The position numbers and the translations under genes are program-made. DNA of 57,509 nucleotides from Fomitopsis serialis (lineage: Eukaryota > Basidiomycota > Agaricomycetes > Polyporales > Fomitopsidaceae), in NCBI RefSeq assembly GCF_022376445.1, contig NW_025955210.1, forward strand, positions 1 through 57,509, written 5' to 3'. Positions 11,738-22,555 of the stretch are shown here, one piece after another. The notes under the pieces were generated by a model. It worked only from the letters and a program-made list of their open reading frames with translations, did not search any database and was not told the DNA's origin. Numbering within the stretch: the stretch's first letter is position 1; every line of letters begins with the position of its first letter.

Positions 11738-13940
11738 TCAATGCTGTGATTTGGTGAGTTCGTGTACACCTGCCTCGGGATGGTATACGTCGAGGAGCCT
11801 GCCCACCGCTGCATGCTTCTCGCCGATGATACCCACACCGAACGTGCACATCATCGCGACAGCCATGTCAATGTAGGGCTGTGAGATGACCTGCCGCCCG
11901 TCAGCTCGAGTCTGCTCGACGGTGATCGGGTGATCGGTTCCTGCGCGTATGGTGCACACAGCAAGACGGTCGTCCCCTACTGCCGGTGTGCGGCCTTGCA
12001 GCTCGGAAGGCACGACCATTAGGTCATCCTGCAGTGCAAACAGGTTGTCTTCCTGGCCAGCAACGTGTACGACGGACTCTACGTTCAGCATTACACTTGC
12101 TGGCGTGGGCGCGGATGCGGGCAAGTAGGTGTCGGAGTGGGTACATCCGTCAAGAATGTACCTGCACTCGTCGATGTTTGGTGCTGGTCGGTAGTCTGTA
12201 CGTCGAACCTTGGGCTCGGCGTGCTGATTGTGCGATGGCTGGATGTAGAACGGTGGGGCACGTCGGGTGTGCAGCGCTGCGCATTCGTCGTGTCGCCATA
12301 TGTAGCAGCCAGTATGACTCTCAAGTTCGTATTGGCTGGAGACGCTCGCAGCGAGCTTGATCCGTGTGCCCTTCAGTCCTGCAAAGGCAGTGGGAGCGAG
12401 AGACAGCCCTGGGCCTCGAGATACTGCCATCATACTGGATGTTGCTGCCGATCTGGCGCTACTTCGTGCGCGTGTTCCCGGTGATAACTGTGTGCTCGCC
12501 TGGCACTGAGTCCTACACGAGTGTGCAGACCTTAGCGAGGAACCGTGCAGCAGTTTCGGCATTAACGAGGTAAATGTTCATACCATTCGAAGATCTCGAC
12601 AGAGAAACTTGTCCAAGGGCAGCGAGGAGCAGCGCACCATTGCAGATACTCTTCGAGTAGCCATTGTAACAGGGCTCTTCGTCGGGATGCCCGCCACGAC
12701 CCTGACCACCTCCAACAATGTCTTGTATGGACGCTGTCTGCGGCGACAGAACACCGTCCATACTGGAGTGTCTTTTAGCTACTCTGACCTGCACCGCCTC
12801 GGCGCTCCGAGAGTGACACAGACGTCGAGCCATCAGAGTATCGACTGACAATAGCACCGAAGCCGGCCCTTGGCACCAGGTAGCGACACGGAGGTCCGAG
12901 AGGGACATGGGGAGGTTGTACGCCCTGAGGCAACACGTCAACCGCCCGACTGCGATTTGACTGACAACACCAAGTTGCCTCGCGACCTCCGCCTCCAGAA
13001 TCATGCCAGCGCTGACACACTCACCATGGAGCATCGTGGGCGTGAGCACGGCCGCAATAGCGTCAAATTGTCGAGGCTGCGCAGGCTCGCACTCATCGAT
13101 GGTGACGATGTGCGCCTTGACGGTGATGGAACCGGTGTCGACAGAGAGGAACAGCCACTGGGCGACGGAGCGTGTCGCTGCGATGAGGGCATGTGGATGG
13201 CCGCAAAGGTTTTGAGCGCGGAAAACTTACTTTCATTCCGGACGGCAGCAGTCGGTCTGTGCGGGCATACAATGTCACAATGGTAGGAGGGCCGGTGGGA
13301 ATAGGAGATGGACGCACTGTGGCTTGGCCATGTCATTGCAAAATTCGCGCGCCGGGAATGTTTCGAAGGAAACAGACGGAAGATGTGGTCTGGCTGCCAG
13401 ATATCTGAGGACCAGATCACGCTCGTTATACCCGAGCAGGCGAAACATAGCAAGAGCATACCTATCATACTCACATTAGGCAGCCTTTACACGACTCTCA
13501 CGATTGCCGCTGTCCATGTTCACGCCCATACTCGCCGGTGTCCATGACATCTCTTCTGTTGGGGGGAGTTTCGTTACGACGTCGCACACGAGGAAGACAT
13601 ACGGGAGGATGGGTATCGGAAGCGTAGCCAGACGAATGGTACCTACCTCGAGCTTGCCAAGGACCTCACGACGTGCAACTCGTAGAATACACGGACATCA
13701 GTACTCACCATTTGTACCATCGCTGCATCCCTCCCTTCCTTGTGACTTCACAGTTCGGTCGCTTGCAATGATGTTGAAGTATTCGTAGAAGGAACACTTG
13801 AGGTAGTCGGCGAGATCAAGAAGCGATGACCGTAGACAGTGGGGATACAAACGGGCCCGAGCCACCAGTCAGCCAGACACCTGCCGAAGTGCTCTCGAAG
13901 AGCTTCAAGTCCATGTACCCGCCACCGAGTCCCAGGCATG
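11738..13940 (-). pseudogene. ARO1: AROM (pentafunctional shikimate enzyme) relic: DHQ synthase + EPSP synthase parts
   Basis: The intact protein carries out five successive steps of the shikimate pathway. Reading 13940 to 11738, fragments follow AROM order in shifting frames: TLPAREFCNDMAKP-like sequence (about 13350), VTGSI-VKAHIVTIDE-like sequence (about 13100), then LTPTMLHGECVSAGMILEAE and RQLGVVSQIAVGRL (DHQ synthase). EPSP synthase pieces follow: KSICNGALLLAALG, ETAARFLAKVCTLV, KLAASVSSQY and GRQVISQPYIDMAVAMM. Shikimate kinase, dehydroquinase and shikimate dehydrogenase domains were not seen. Frameshifts, stops and internal deletions exclude a working enzyme. A functional copy presumably exists elsewhere. 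Confidence 0.88.
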
Positions 13941-14578
13941 CTGTGAGCCTAAAGCTAAAGGGAGGACTGTCACGGCGGTGTTGGCAGTCAGGATCAACGC
14001 AGGTCGGGCGCTAACTGAAGCCGACTGATCACAGCCAGCTATCAGGGAGTCTAAGGGAGCCTCAGGTTATTCTCCCGCCCACCATGTATACTTGGAATTG
14101 ATAAAGATCGTGTAGCTACGTCGCGGCAGTGGAACAAACAGCTGACATCTATATTTGACAGCCCGATGGGATACGAAACTAGAAACATATGGTAATTGAG
14201 AGTTATACAGAACGAATTTACGGAATAGGCGGTAGGGGCACACTTGTGCGACCTGCTGGCGATGGAACATGCATTCTACACTGCACAGCGGAGTCAGGCA
14301 ACGTACCACAAATGAACATATTACTCACCAGCTCGAGATGCCGATCTAAACGTGATGCCCATGAGGTGGTCCGTGGTCAACGGAGGCGTGTACATCGGGT
14401 TTGTGACCGTGAGATGGGGCTCGACGAAATAGAACGTCTTCTTATGCTGATCATGGTCTACACCACAGCAGGTCTGTATGTCAGTGCGTGAACAGCCACA
14501 GTCAGCGCTAGGTGCAAGAGTGGTGAGAATGAAACTCACAGCGCGGGCATGCTACACCCATACCTAGTCACCTCCACT
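13941..14578. other. Spacer between ARO1 and PRP8 relics
   Basis: Only short ORFs without recognisable similarity. It may hold badly decayed gene sequence, but nothing can be assigned. Confidence 0.4.
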
Positions 14579-15160
14579 CTACCGAACAAGCAGTGCGATC
14601 GAAGACGGATGCGAGGGTCGAGGTGAGGATGCGAACTTCGTCCCCAGTGAGAGCAGAACCTGCGGGTTGTCCTTAGAGAACACGCTGACGAGAGTGTCGA
14701 TGAGCGCCAGCTCCTGGTGCTGCGACTGGTTCAAGCGGCCCTTGACCGAATACGCCTCCTTGAGCTTCTCCAGCGCGAGCACCAGGAGCTTGGTGTTGTG
14801 CTTGTAGTTAAGCGGCGGGAAGGGGTCAGCATGAGGGGTACTTGCGCTGAGAAGGAGGACGACTGACCTTGTACTTGTAACGGTACATTCCCGTAAGGGC
14901 ACCAATGTGCGCGAAGATGTACTGCAACGCATCCACGAGCTGGGATGCATCGACGTTGCCGAGACGGAATTTGATGTGCGCGTTGACCAATAACTTCGTG
15001 AGACGACAGATTTCACGGCAGAGATGGAAGGCATTGCCGGATCGCGACTTCTTATGCTCCTTGGTCGTGAGCGTCGTCACCGGCTTCAAGGACATGTTGT
15101 AGTCAAGGTGGAGATAGTTCAAGTTCTGGTGAAACTTGAGCAGCGTCTGATACAATACAT
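14579..15160 (-). pseudogene. PRP8: PRP8 spliceosome factor fragments
   Basis: PRP8 is the central U5 snRNP protein of the spliceosome. One stretch (15155-14880) reads [38 protein letters not shown] and [20 protein letters not shown], a very conserved PRP8 segment. After an intron-like gap a second segment reads [20 protein letters not shown] and [13 protein letters not shown]. This jumps directly to [10 protein letters not shown], which lies several hundred residues further on in PRP8. The intervening conserved regions are missing, so the copy is internally deleted and non-functional. It has the same orientation as the ARO1 relic. Confidence 0.92.
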
Positions 15161-15872
15161 GAGGTGCTGAGTATCACGTACCGGCTGCGCGCAACGCATC
15201 AATATGCCAACATTCGGACCAGAAGGCATCCGCACCAGAGAGCCATCTCCTCCGCAGACGACCTGATCATCGGTGCCCTCCTTGACCACGTTACATGCTG
15301 CCGTCTGCTGGCCTTCTTGTGGAGCGAGAAGTTCCAATAAAAGTTCCAACCTGTTAGACGCAGTCAGTTTTCGCTGCTCAGATAGACGATGGGGACCTCA
15401 AGGTCTCACCAATTTCAGAGCTGGTCGTGCGACGTGAGGGAGCCGGTACTAGTGCTTTAGCGCCGAAGGACCGCGTCGCGCGTTTGACGCTGACCGACCA
15501 GTCGATTAAAGTTGTTAGTGCAATCAGCGTTGAAGAATAAGAGACAAAATCTGACAGACCTACTAATAACATACAGGAGGAATGATTCAAATGAAGATTT
15601 AACATCGGCAAATAATATTACTTGCGAGGGATGAGGCGCATTGCACCACTGTCGGGCGCTTGCAAACTGCCAGTGGCGTCGGGCGATCTTACACACAGCA
15701 AAGTTGCAGAATCGAAGTACTAGTGTATTGCATCAACATATCCAGTGCGAGAATCGTGTATCGAGCACCACCTGAGTCATCCTACGCTATCGTACATGCA
15801 ACATGGAAGTAACAGAACAGATACATTGTACATCTGACACATCCGAGTCACGCCGCCTGAGCATCGTACATG
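15161..15872. other. Non-coding flank
   Basis: Only short unassigned ORFs. A minus-strand ORF with ELLLELLAPQEG (about 15349-15300) could be a further decayed piece of a captured gene. Nothing else is supportable. Confidence 0.35.
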
Positions 15873-16118
15873 GCTACGCGCATCTTTGTCAGTTAAAGTG
15901 GATTAACAAGGGTACTTAGAAGTACCTTAGGTCAGATTAACTTGGTACACTAATGTACTTCCTAATCTGTGATCCAGTATTGATCCAGGATTAGCAATTT
16001 GGATTTAGAGTTTGGATCAGTGTCATTAATCCTGGGCTAATCTGGGTGGATTAATACCAGCTAATCTGATGAGGCTACTGGATTAACTGATGATTTAAAG
16101 TGGATTAAGAAAATAAAT

Positions 16119-16208
16119 GGCACCAGCCAGGATTGAACCCCTGACCTCATGCAATATTACATAATCACCTATTTGAGTCGGACTCTCTGCACTCTAACCA
16201 CTTCACCA
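16119..16208 (-). other. tRNA-like (pol III box A/box B) segment, left arm
   Basis: On the minus strand, TGGTGAAGTGG (box A-like, 16208-16198) is followed by GGTTCAATCC (box B-like, 16139-16130) and then CTGGCTGGTGCCATTT. The acceptor and T-stem pairings do not form a good cloverleaf, so this is a degenerate tRNA or SINE-type promoter, not a functional tRNA. Confidence 0.4.
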
Positions 16209-16954
16209 TATGGTTGTTATAAACCTAGAAACACAATGCCATATGACACATTCTCTGAATGCTAGACTTAGACATATTCTGGCCCTCTGTTACTGTGCTC
16301 TGCACATACCTGGTTAATCTGCAGATTAGTACTGGATTAACACAAGCTGATCTTTCTGGATTAGTGGTGCTAATCCTCAGTCCCATCTTGTCTTAGACCA
16401 GCTGTGTTGCTGCATGGATTAACAAAGTTAATCCAGTGGATCAGAGCATACTGATCCAAATCTCAGTGATGGATTAGTGTACTCTAAATCTGATCTCAAA
16501 ACTGGCTTAAGTGTAGATAGATCATGGATCAATACATTCTAATCCTGATCTCAGAATTGGATTTAAAACTGGATTAACTGTACCAATCCAAATCTCTAAT
16601 CCAAGATTACACTCACAGTTAATCCAATTCTGAGACCAGGATTTATCTACACTTAAGCCAGTTTTGAGATCAGATTTAGAGTACACTAATCCATCACTGA
16701 GATTTGGATCAGTATGCTCTGATCCACTGGATTAACTTTGTTAATCCATGCAGCAACACAGCTGGTCTAAGACAAGATGGGACTGAGGATTAGCACCACT
16801 AATCCAGAAAGATCAGCTTGTGTTAATCCAGTACTAATCTGCAGATTAACCAGGTATGTGCAGAGCACAGTAACAGAGGGCCAGAATATGTCTAAGTCTA
16901 GCATTCAGAGAATGTGTCATATGGCATTGTGTTTCTAGGTTTATAACAACCATA

Positions 16955-17044
16955 TGGTGAAGTGGTTAGAGTGCAGAGAGTCCGACTCAAATAGGTGATT
17001 ATGTAATATTGCATGAGGTCAGGGGTTCAATCCTGGCTGGTGCC
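16955..17044 (+). other. tRNA-like (pol III box A/box B) segment, right arm
   Basis: Mirror copy of the left-arm segment: box A-like TGGTGAAGTGG at 16955-16965 and box B-like GGTTCAATCC at 17024-17033. Pol III transcription from the arms would run convergently outward. Function is an inference. Confidence 0.4.
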
Positions 17045-17462
17045 ATTTATTTTCTTAATCCACTTTAAATCATCAGTTAATCCAGTAGCCTCATCAGATT
17101 AGCTGGTATTAATCCACCCAGATTAGCCCAGGATTAATGACACTGATCCAAACTCTAAATCCAATTTGCTAATCCTGGATCAATACTGGATCACAGATTA
17201 GGAAGTACATTAGTGTACCAAGTTAATCTGACCTAAGGTACTTCTAAGTACCCTTGTTAATCCACTTTAACTGACATCACTGCTACGCGTTTCAGCAAGA
17301 AAATCGACGATGGATCATCTAGTCGTACTAACAAGACCTACAGGACATTGCAACGAGTTTACGGTCATGACGCCTGACATAAATGATTCGAGTCAAATTC
17401 CGAAGGAAGCCGCACTGAAAGACTCACTGATATTGACGTTGACAAAGGTCTTGTGCGGCAGC

Positions 17463-20400
17463 TCAGCCCGACGGCTCGTTCGTAGGCGCAGGGTCTAGCT
17501 GGTTGAGCCGACGAAGCAAACTGTCCATAGCGTTCTCGGCGTCGCTGAGCAACAGATCGCCTAATCTCGGCATGTCTTGCATCCGAGGGAGCACCTGGAA
17601 ATCACTTTCCACAGACTGCCAACCAGTAGTGAAGTCGATTGGGTCTTCCTGGCCGTTACTAACCCTTCGCTTGATCTCGAACTTCGCCATTTGTAGCGCT
17701 TCCATCAGGATCGGCGAGGTACGGTTGCGACGCTTTGTGTCGGTCTCCGCACCGGCCGAGAAAGCATGTTCCGCCGGCACCGACAAAGACTGTGCCGACA
17801 GATAGTCGAGGGCAATGCGGTACAGGATCGGGTACGCGACCTGTGATCTCTGATGAAAAAGAAATTAGACAGCTGTGGTTTCACCTCAGGAATGTACTCA
17901 CATGCCAGAACTTGAGAAGATCGACGTCCTCCCGCTCCGGTGGAGAGTGAAGGTAGGACTGAAATTCACGCTCAACGATTTTTTCCACAGGCTCGTCGTT
18001 TCCTTGTGCAGCTCTTTCACGAAAGTCGGTCTCCATTGCGCGGACCTCGTTACCAAGCGCATCAGCGACGGTGTAGTACGAGGGAGCCCCTGCTGCAGAG
18101 ACTTGCGACGTCGACGCGCCAGACAGCTGAGATGTTGACTCGGCAGACGACGTGGACGTGGCCGGTCTGACATATTCGTAGTATTTGATCATCTGTAATA
18201 GTACATATGAGCATCAGCGATGTATTGACGACCTGACCGATGCTGCCATACTTACCATCCGACGTACGATCGCATATGCGTCGATGACCCACGATGCGCC
18301 CCAATTAGCGGCGATCCACGAGAAACGCATATGCGGGTGGAGAACTGTTCCGTGTGAGCAAGGTGCATGATTAGAATCTCAGAGACTTACACATCGCGAT
18401 GATGTACACGGGACTGTCGTCCATAAACCTGTAGTATTTCTTCGCGCGATTCAGTCCTGCCTCGATGACACCCTTAAGATGGGGCTTCTTCTTGGAGAGT
18501 GCCTCCCACCCCGTCATCATTTTCTCGAGCGCCATGACCGATCCGGCCAGCATCGGCGACTTCTCCTTCGACATCATGGTTTGCATGACGTGCAGGGGCT
18601 GGAATAGGTATTAAGCACAACATAACGAGGGTCAATGAAATCACGCGACGTACCCTCAACAGTTCATAAAGATCCTCGATCAAGTACCACTCGTCGACGT
18701 TGGGGATCATTGGCGTGATGTCCGAGTTGCGCTCAAAGAGCCCAAAGGTATCCAGTGCCTACATAGAAGAAGGTAAATTCAATGGGAGCAGCATTATGTG
18801 AAAGTGCGTACCGGTCGTAGCTCAATGAAGCGGATGCACATCGCATAGGTAGAGTCCCACCGGGTGCGAGCGTCAAGGATGAATTCGCGGTCCGTAACCA
18901 ATATGACCTGATTGGTTCGAGCATTCTTGAAGCTGCGTGTTTCATTTCCGTGTTGCAAGATCGTCTTGAATTTCATCTTGTTGAAATCTGAGTTCCGGAA
19001 CTTCTTGGAGACGTCACGCATGAGCAGAATAACTGGGTGGTTAGATCTCGAGGCAGCGTAGTTAAACTCATTGGTCTCCAGATCGTCTCCTTGGAGGTCC
19101 TCGTCGGTGTCGATGTCATTCTCGCCATCGTTCTCATCCTCACCGTCCTCGTCGTCGCTCTCGTCGTGAGAAGGTGAGATGGTACCCTTCGAGAACGCAC
19201 GGATGACGACCTGAGCACAAATATTGACCGTATGGGGGAAACAGCGGATATACCGCGAACGTGCGACGAAGTCGAGGTTGGGGCTGTCGAGCCTCATGTT
19301 GCGTTCCAAGCTGCTTAGGAATGTGAGATTGTTGGACGCATTGTCCATGGTAAAAAACCCGATCTATTCGATTGAGGTTGTCAGTGCTTAATACTTAAGA
19401 AAGAGAATCACTACCTTCTCGCAGGGGAGCTCCGCACGCTTGAAGAGGTTGATCATGAGGAGCGCGATGTTTTCGCCGGTGTGTCTTCCTCGCAGATAAT
19501 GAAAGGCGAACAACGTGGACTCCATCGTGAGATACGACTCTCCATCGCCCTTGCGCAAGGCGAGCCAATGAGCCGTCACCCCGAGGTAACCCCGTCGACG
19601 CTGATCGCTCCAAATATCGGCCGTGAAGTTGATACGCCCCGGAGCGCTCTACCAAAATCAGTACGCCCCCAAGCATGAGCAGAGAGCAATCACACCAAAA
19701 GCTCCTTCTTGACGTCCTCGAAGAAGAGCTTCCATCGGTTGATGATTAGCTCCCGCAGTTTGGTGCGGTGAGGAATGTCTTTGTCGCGCAACTCAGAGCG
19801 CAGAACGAGCATGAGCGCCCGAAACTCCCTACTCTCGACGACATTCAAAGACTGAATGAAAGTCAGTCTCAACAGACGTGTAAAAGATGGCGTAGAACTC
19901 GCCTGATCGGTTCCAACTACGAAATCAACCAACGAGGATAGAAAAACGTCTTGAGTGAACTCCTGTCGAGTCGCTTCAAGAGTCGGGACGAGTGACGTGG
20001 CGGCTGTACCAGATGTGCCAGCCGCTGTGGACGTGTCCGGAGGCTGAGTACGGTCCGTGTTCAAGTATTGCCAGCCAGTCACTTCGCAGACGGTGTTGTA
20101 TTCGTCCGGATGCACTTGTGTCAAGTGCCCTCGAAGCGCGCCACCACCTGTATTTGGCCCATACGCCACCATCAAAGAAAACTCGGCATTAGGGTCAGCG
20201 TACACGCGCTGCCTACTCAGTATCAGCATCACGTTCCGAGTCAGAACAATAGGGATGGGTGCTAGTAATACTTACATGCAAAGTCGACACCATTTCAGCA
20301 TGATTCCTTGTTCCGTCTTATTTTTGTGATCGAAGAAATGGTTGATGTCGTGCGCGACCTGCTTTTTACCTTGTTTACTGACAGAACTTGGCCATCCGCC

Positions 20401-20764
20401 TGGTGGCGGGACTGCGATCGACGGCGGTGGCGCTACTGGCGTCACCGGCCTCGGGACATCGGCGGCACGATAGATAGTGCGGCGACCTGAGCGAGAGCCT
20501 GAGCTGTCCGTCGGTGCAGGTTGGTTTTGAAGACTAGTGGCAGTCGTTGGCGGGGCGTGCAAGCCACCAGGCACGCCGCCCTCCGCCCGGGCAACGTCCG
20601 GGAACGCTGCGTCAATCGCTACGGCTAATCAGAGTATGTACGGCATGAGTAAGGGGTTATGACTAACCTCTGTCCGAGATGTCGATTACCTCGCCGCCGG
20701 CGTGCAATGCTGCCTGGGAGGCAGGCATCTCTGCTCCCCTCTGGACGCGATTCGGAGGAGCCAT
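17463..20764 (-). CDS. hAT-family transposase, apparently intact
   Basis: DNA transposase with N-terminal BED zinc finger, RNase-H-like catalytic core and C-terminal hAT dimerisation region. ATG at 20764 (MAPPNRVQRGAEMPASQ), TGA at 17465-17463. About ten exons join with GT..AG introns of 45-65 nt. The BED finger is split by an intron: CRLCM then GALRGHLTQVHP (C-x2-C, H-x4-H). Core motifs are FTADIWSDQRRRGYLGV, FFTMDNASNNLTFL and LDARTRWDSTYAM; an acidic insert lies between them. The C-terminus reads YLSAQSLSVPAEHAFSAG then TDTKRRNRTSP, the classic dimerisation block. I found no internal stop or frameshift. Terminal inverted repeats were not located. Confidence 0.9.
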
Positions 20765-20839
20765 TGCCAGCAGTAGGACGGACTACATTCCCTTTTGTAT
20801 CATCAGAATATATTCGCTTTTTTTAATGATAAACTGGTT

Positions 20840-21265
20840 TGCTCACCGACAACTCGACTTCAGAGTGCGACTCGGACGAGGCTGATCATCGACTTCAGAG
20901 TGCGACTCGGACGAGTCGGACCGTCTGTGCAGGAAGGTAGCTGATCATCGACGCCGTTTCGGGCCATGATCGTTTCGCCTAATAGGATTCAAGGGGAGTA
21001 AGTGTTACTCGTGCGTGTTCAACGAATTCGAAGTGTCATGTCAGGGACTCACCGGCACTTTAACTCAACTGGTTCGCTCACCGACGACTCGACTTCAGAG
21101 TGCGACTCGGACGAGTCAGACCGTCTGTGCAGGAAGGTAGCTGATCATCGACACCGTTTTGGGCCATGATCACTTCGCCTAATAGGATTCAAGAGGGGTA
21201 AATATTACTCGTGCGTGTTTCAAAAACTTCGAAGTTCCAATGTCAAAGACTAACCGGCACTATAA
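20840..21265. repeat. Imperfect direct duplication (about 200-bp unit) upstream of hAT gene
   Basis: GACTTCAGAGTGCGACTCGG followed by the GTCTGTGCAGGAAGG and CTAATAGGATTCAAG segments occurs at about 20885-21060 and again at 21090-21265. A short extra copy of the first block lies at 20859-20880. Copies differ by scattered substitutions. The position 5' of the transposase fits a subterminal repeat of that element (inference). Confidence 0.75.
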
Positions 21266-21820
21266 CTCTTCAGAAGGCATGCGTGCAACTTCCGATGCCC
21301 TGAGTCGTGCGTTCGAGGCTTCTCAGTGGAACCTCGCGCCACGATTAGTACGCCAGACCGAGATCTTGAAATTATAGCTCACCTTAGAGGAAAAATGCCG
21401 AAGCCGTTGTCGTGAGACCCAAGAGCTAGGAATGACTCTCGTGTCTAGTGATAAGGTCAGCAGTTAGTTACTTCTCCTTCTATGACTCAAGCTCACTAAA
21501 ACTGGAGTGATGCGATTGGCGAGGTGAGCAGAAGTACCGCGCGGTGTGTTTCACTTCATGTTTGCGATATTAATGTGTTTGTCGACTTCTTCGACTTCTG
21601 AACGCGCTGAATTGGAAGGATGCTTTCTTGATGTTCTATTGCAGCCAAAGCCCGTGTAAGTCCTGCACCTTGCACACCACACGTACCGTTTCGGACCTCC
21701 GACATCCCTGACACAAACTCGCACGGAAGTGGCGGACGTGGAAGGCGATCTCTCAAAGATATAGAAAACAAGTTAGTTCAGTGGTCAGTCCTCTCGTGTC
21801 TCCCACATCGCGCACTCGAC
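21266..21820. other. Intergenic region
   Basis: Short ORFs only. It probably contains the promoter of the downstream MGxxxS gene, but no specific element can be pointed out. Confidence 0.4.
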
Positions 21821-22555
21821 ATGGGCTGCCTCATCTCTCATCTTCGGTGCAGTGCTGGTGAGTCGTTTGACGTTCCGAGAATCTGAGTCTTACTGAGCCG
21901 CCTCTGATCATCAAATTTATAGCCAGTGGCCACAAGCCCTATACTGCGGAGCAGTTGCAGCAGCTCCTGCCAAGCGAAGAAAGTTTGTCGAAGGGGATCG
22001 CGTGTCGCTCGCATGCCAGTGCCAGCGATCCGGCTGCATTTGCCAGCACCAACCTACTCGCAGAGAGTCTCGCGCTGCACGTAAGTTCTGAACATGTGTT
22101 CGTCTCACTCGTACTTGACTGATTGAATGCTTGCTTCGTGCACAATATGCACTTTCTTGAAGACCGTTGCTTACCTTCGCTCCAGCGGCTGGGGCTGGCG
22201 AAGGACCCGACTCGGACGCGCGCATCAGAGGGTTCATGCTGCGCGCGGGCCAGTCGAGATGATTATCGCGTTCACCGCCATCCTCCTGCGCGACTCACCC
22301 GTCCTACCGATGCGTCAAGCGACGATCCTACACGGCATTCGCTTGGCGTTGGAAGCGTTGCTTACCCAGCAAGACATCGACTGGGTCGACGTCCTGCCGC
22401 TTGCGGAACACGCTGTGCGCATCGCAGAGTCATTCGGATCCACGGACACCGAGGTGAGAGGGACATACCTATCAGTTCTCCTCTTCTGATTGAAACCACT
22501 ACAGGATGGCGCCTCGAGTAGCTTGCCTTCCTTAGAAACCGTCAGTAGTACATAA
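21821..22555 (+). CDS. Small four-exon gene with predicted acylated N-terminus (family member 1)
   Basis: Exons 21821-21857, 21923-22080, 22163-22453 and 22505-22555 give 178 residues with no conflict in splice phase (phases 1, 0, 0). The product starts MGCLISHLRC: Gly2 and Ser6 fit the N-myristoylation motif MGxxxS, and Cys3 could be palmitoylated. Exon 2 is polar and acidic. Exon 3 has TVAYLRSSGWGWRR and then a helical segment (PVEMIIAFTAILLRD..ALEALLTQQDIDWVDVLPLA). The C-terminus is LPSLETVSST. A paralogue with the same architecture lies at 53985-54807. A membrane-anchored adaptor or signalling role is only an inference; no known family is recognised. Confidence 0.8.

Larger units (their letters stand above)
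15873..17289. mobile_element. 1.4-kb palindromic (foldback) element with 8-bp target duplication
   Basis: The 8-mer GCTACGCG occurs at 15873-15880 and again at 17282-17289. Between them TGTCAGTTAAAGTGGATTAA (from 15887) is matched by its reverse complement ending at 17276. The two arms (about 15887-16510 and 16650-17276) stay near-perfect inverted copies, diverging only in the central 100-150 bp. Arms are packed with GGATTA/TAATCC and GATCCA motifs. The outermost 6 bp differ between ends; the right end reads CAGTGATG outward-in, a hAT-like terminus, and an 8-bp duplication also fits hAT. No ORF of useful length is present, so it is non-autonomous. Confidence 0.9.

Noticed and set aside
16955..17044. 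Functional tRNA gene
   Set aside because: Box A and box B are present, but acceptor and T stems do not pair and the A-B distance is long, so only a tRNA-like relic is supported.
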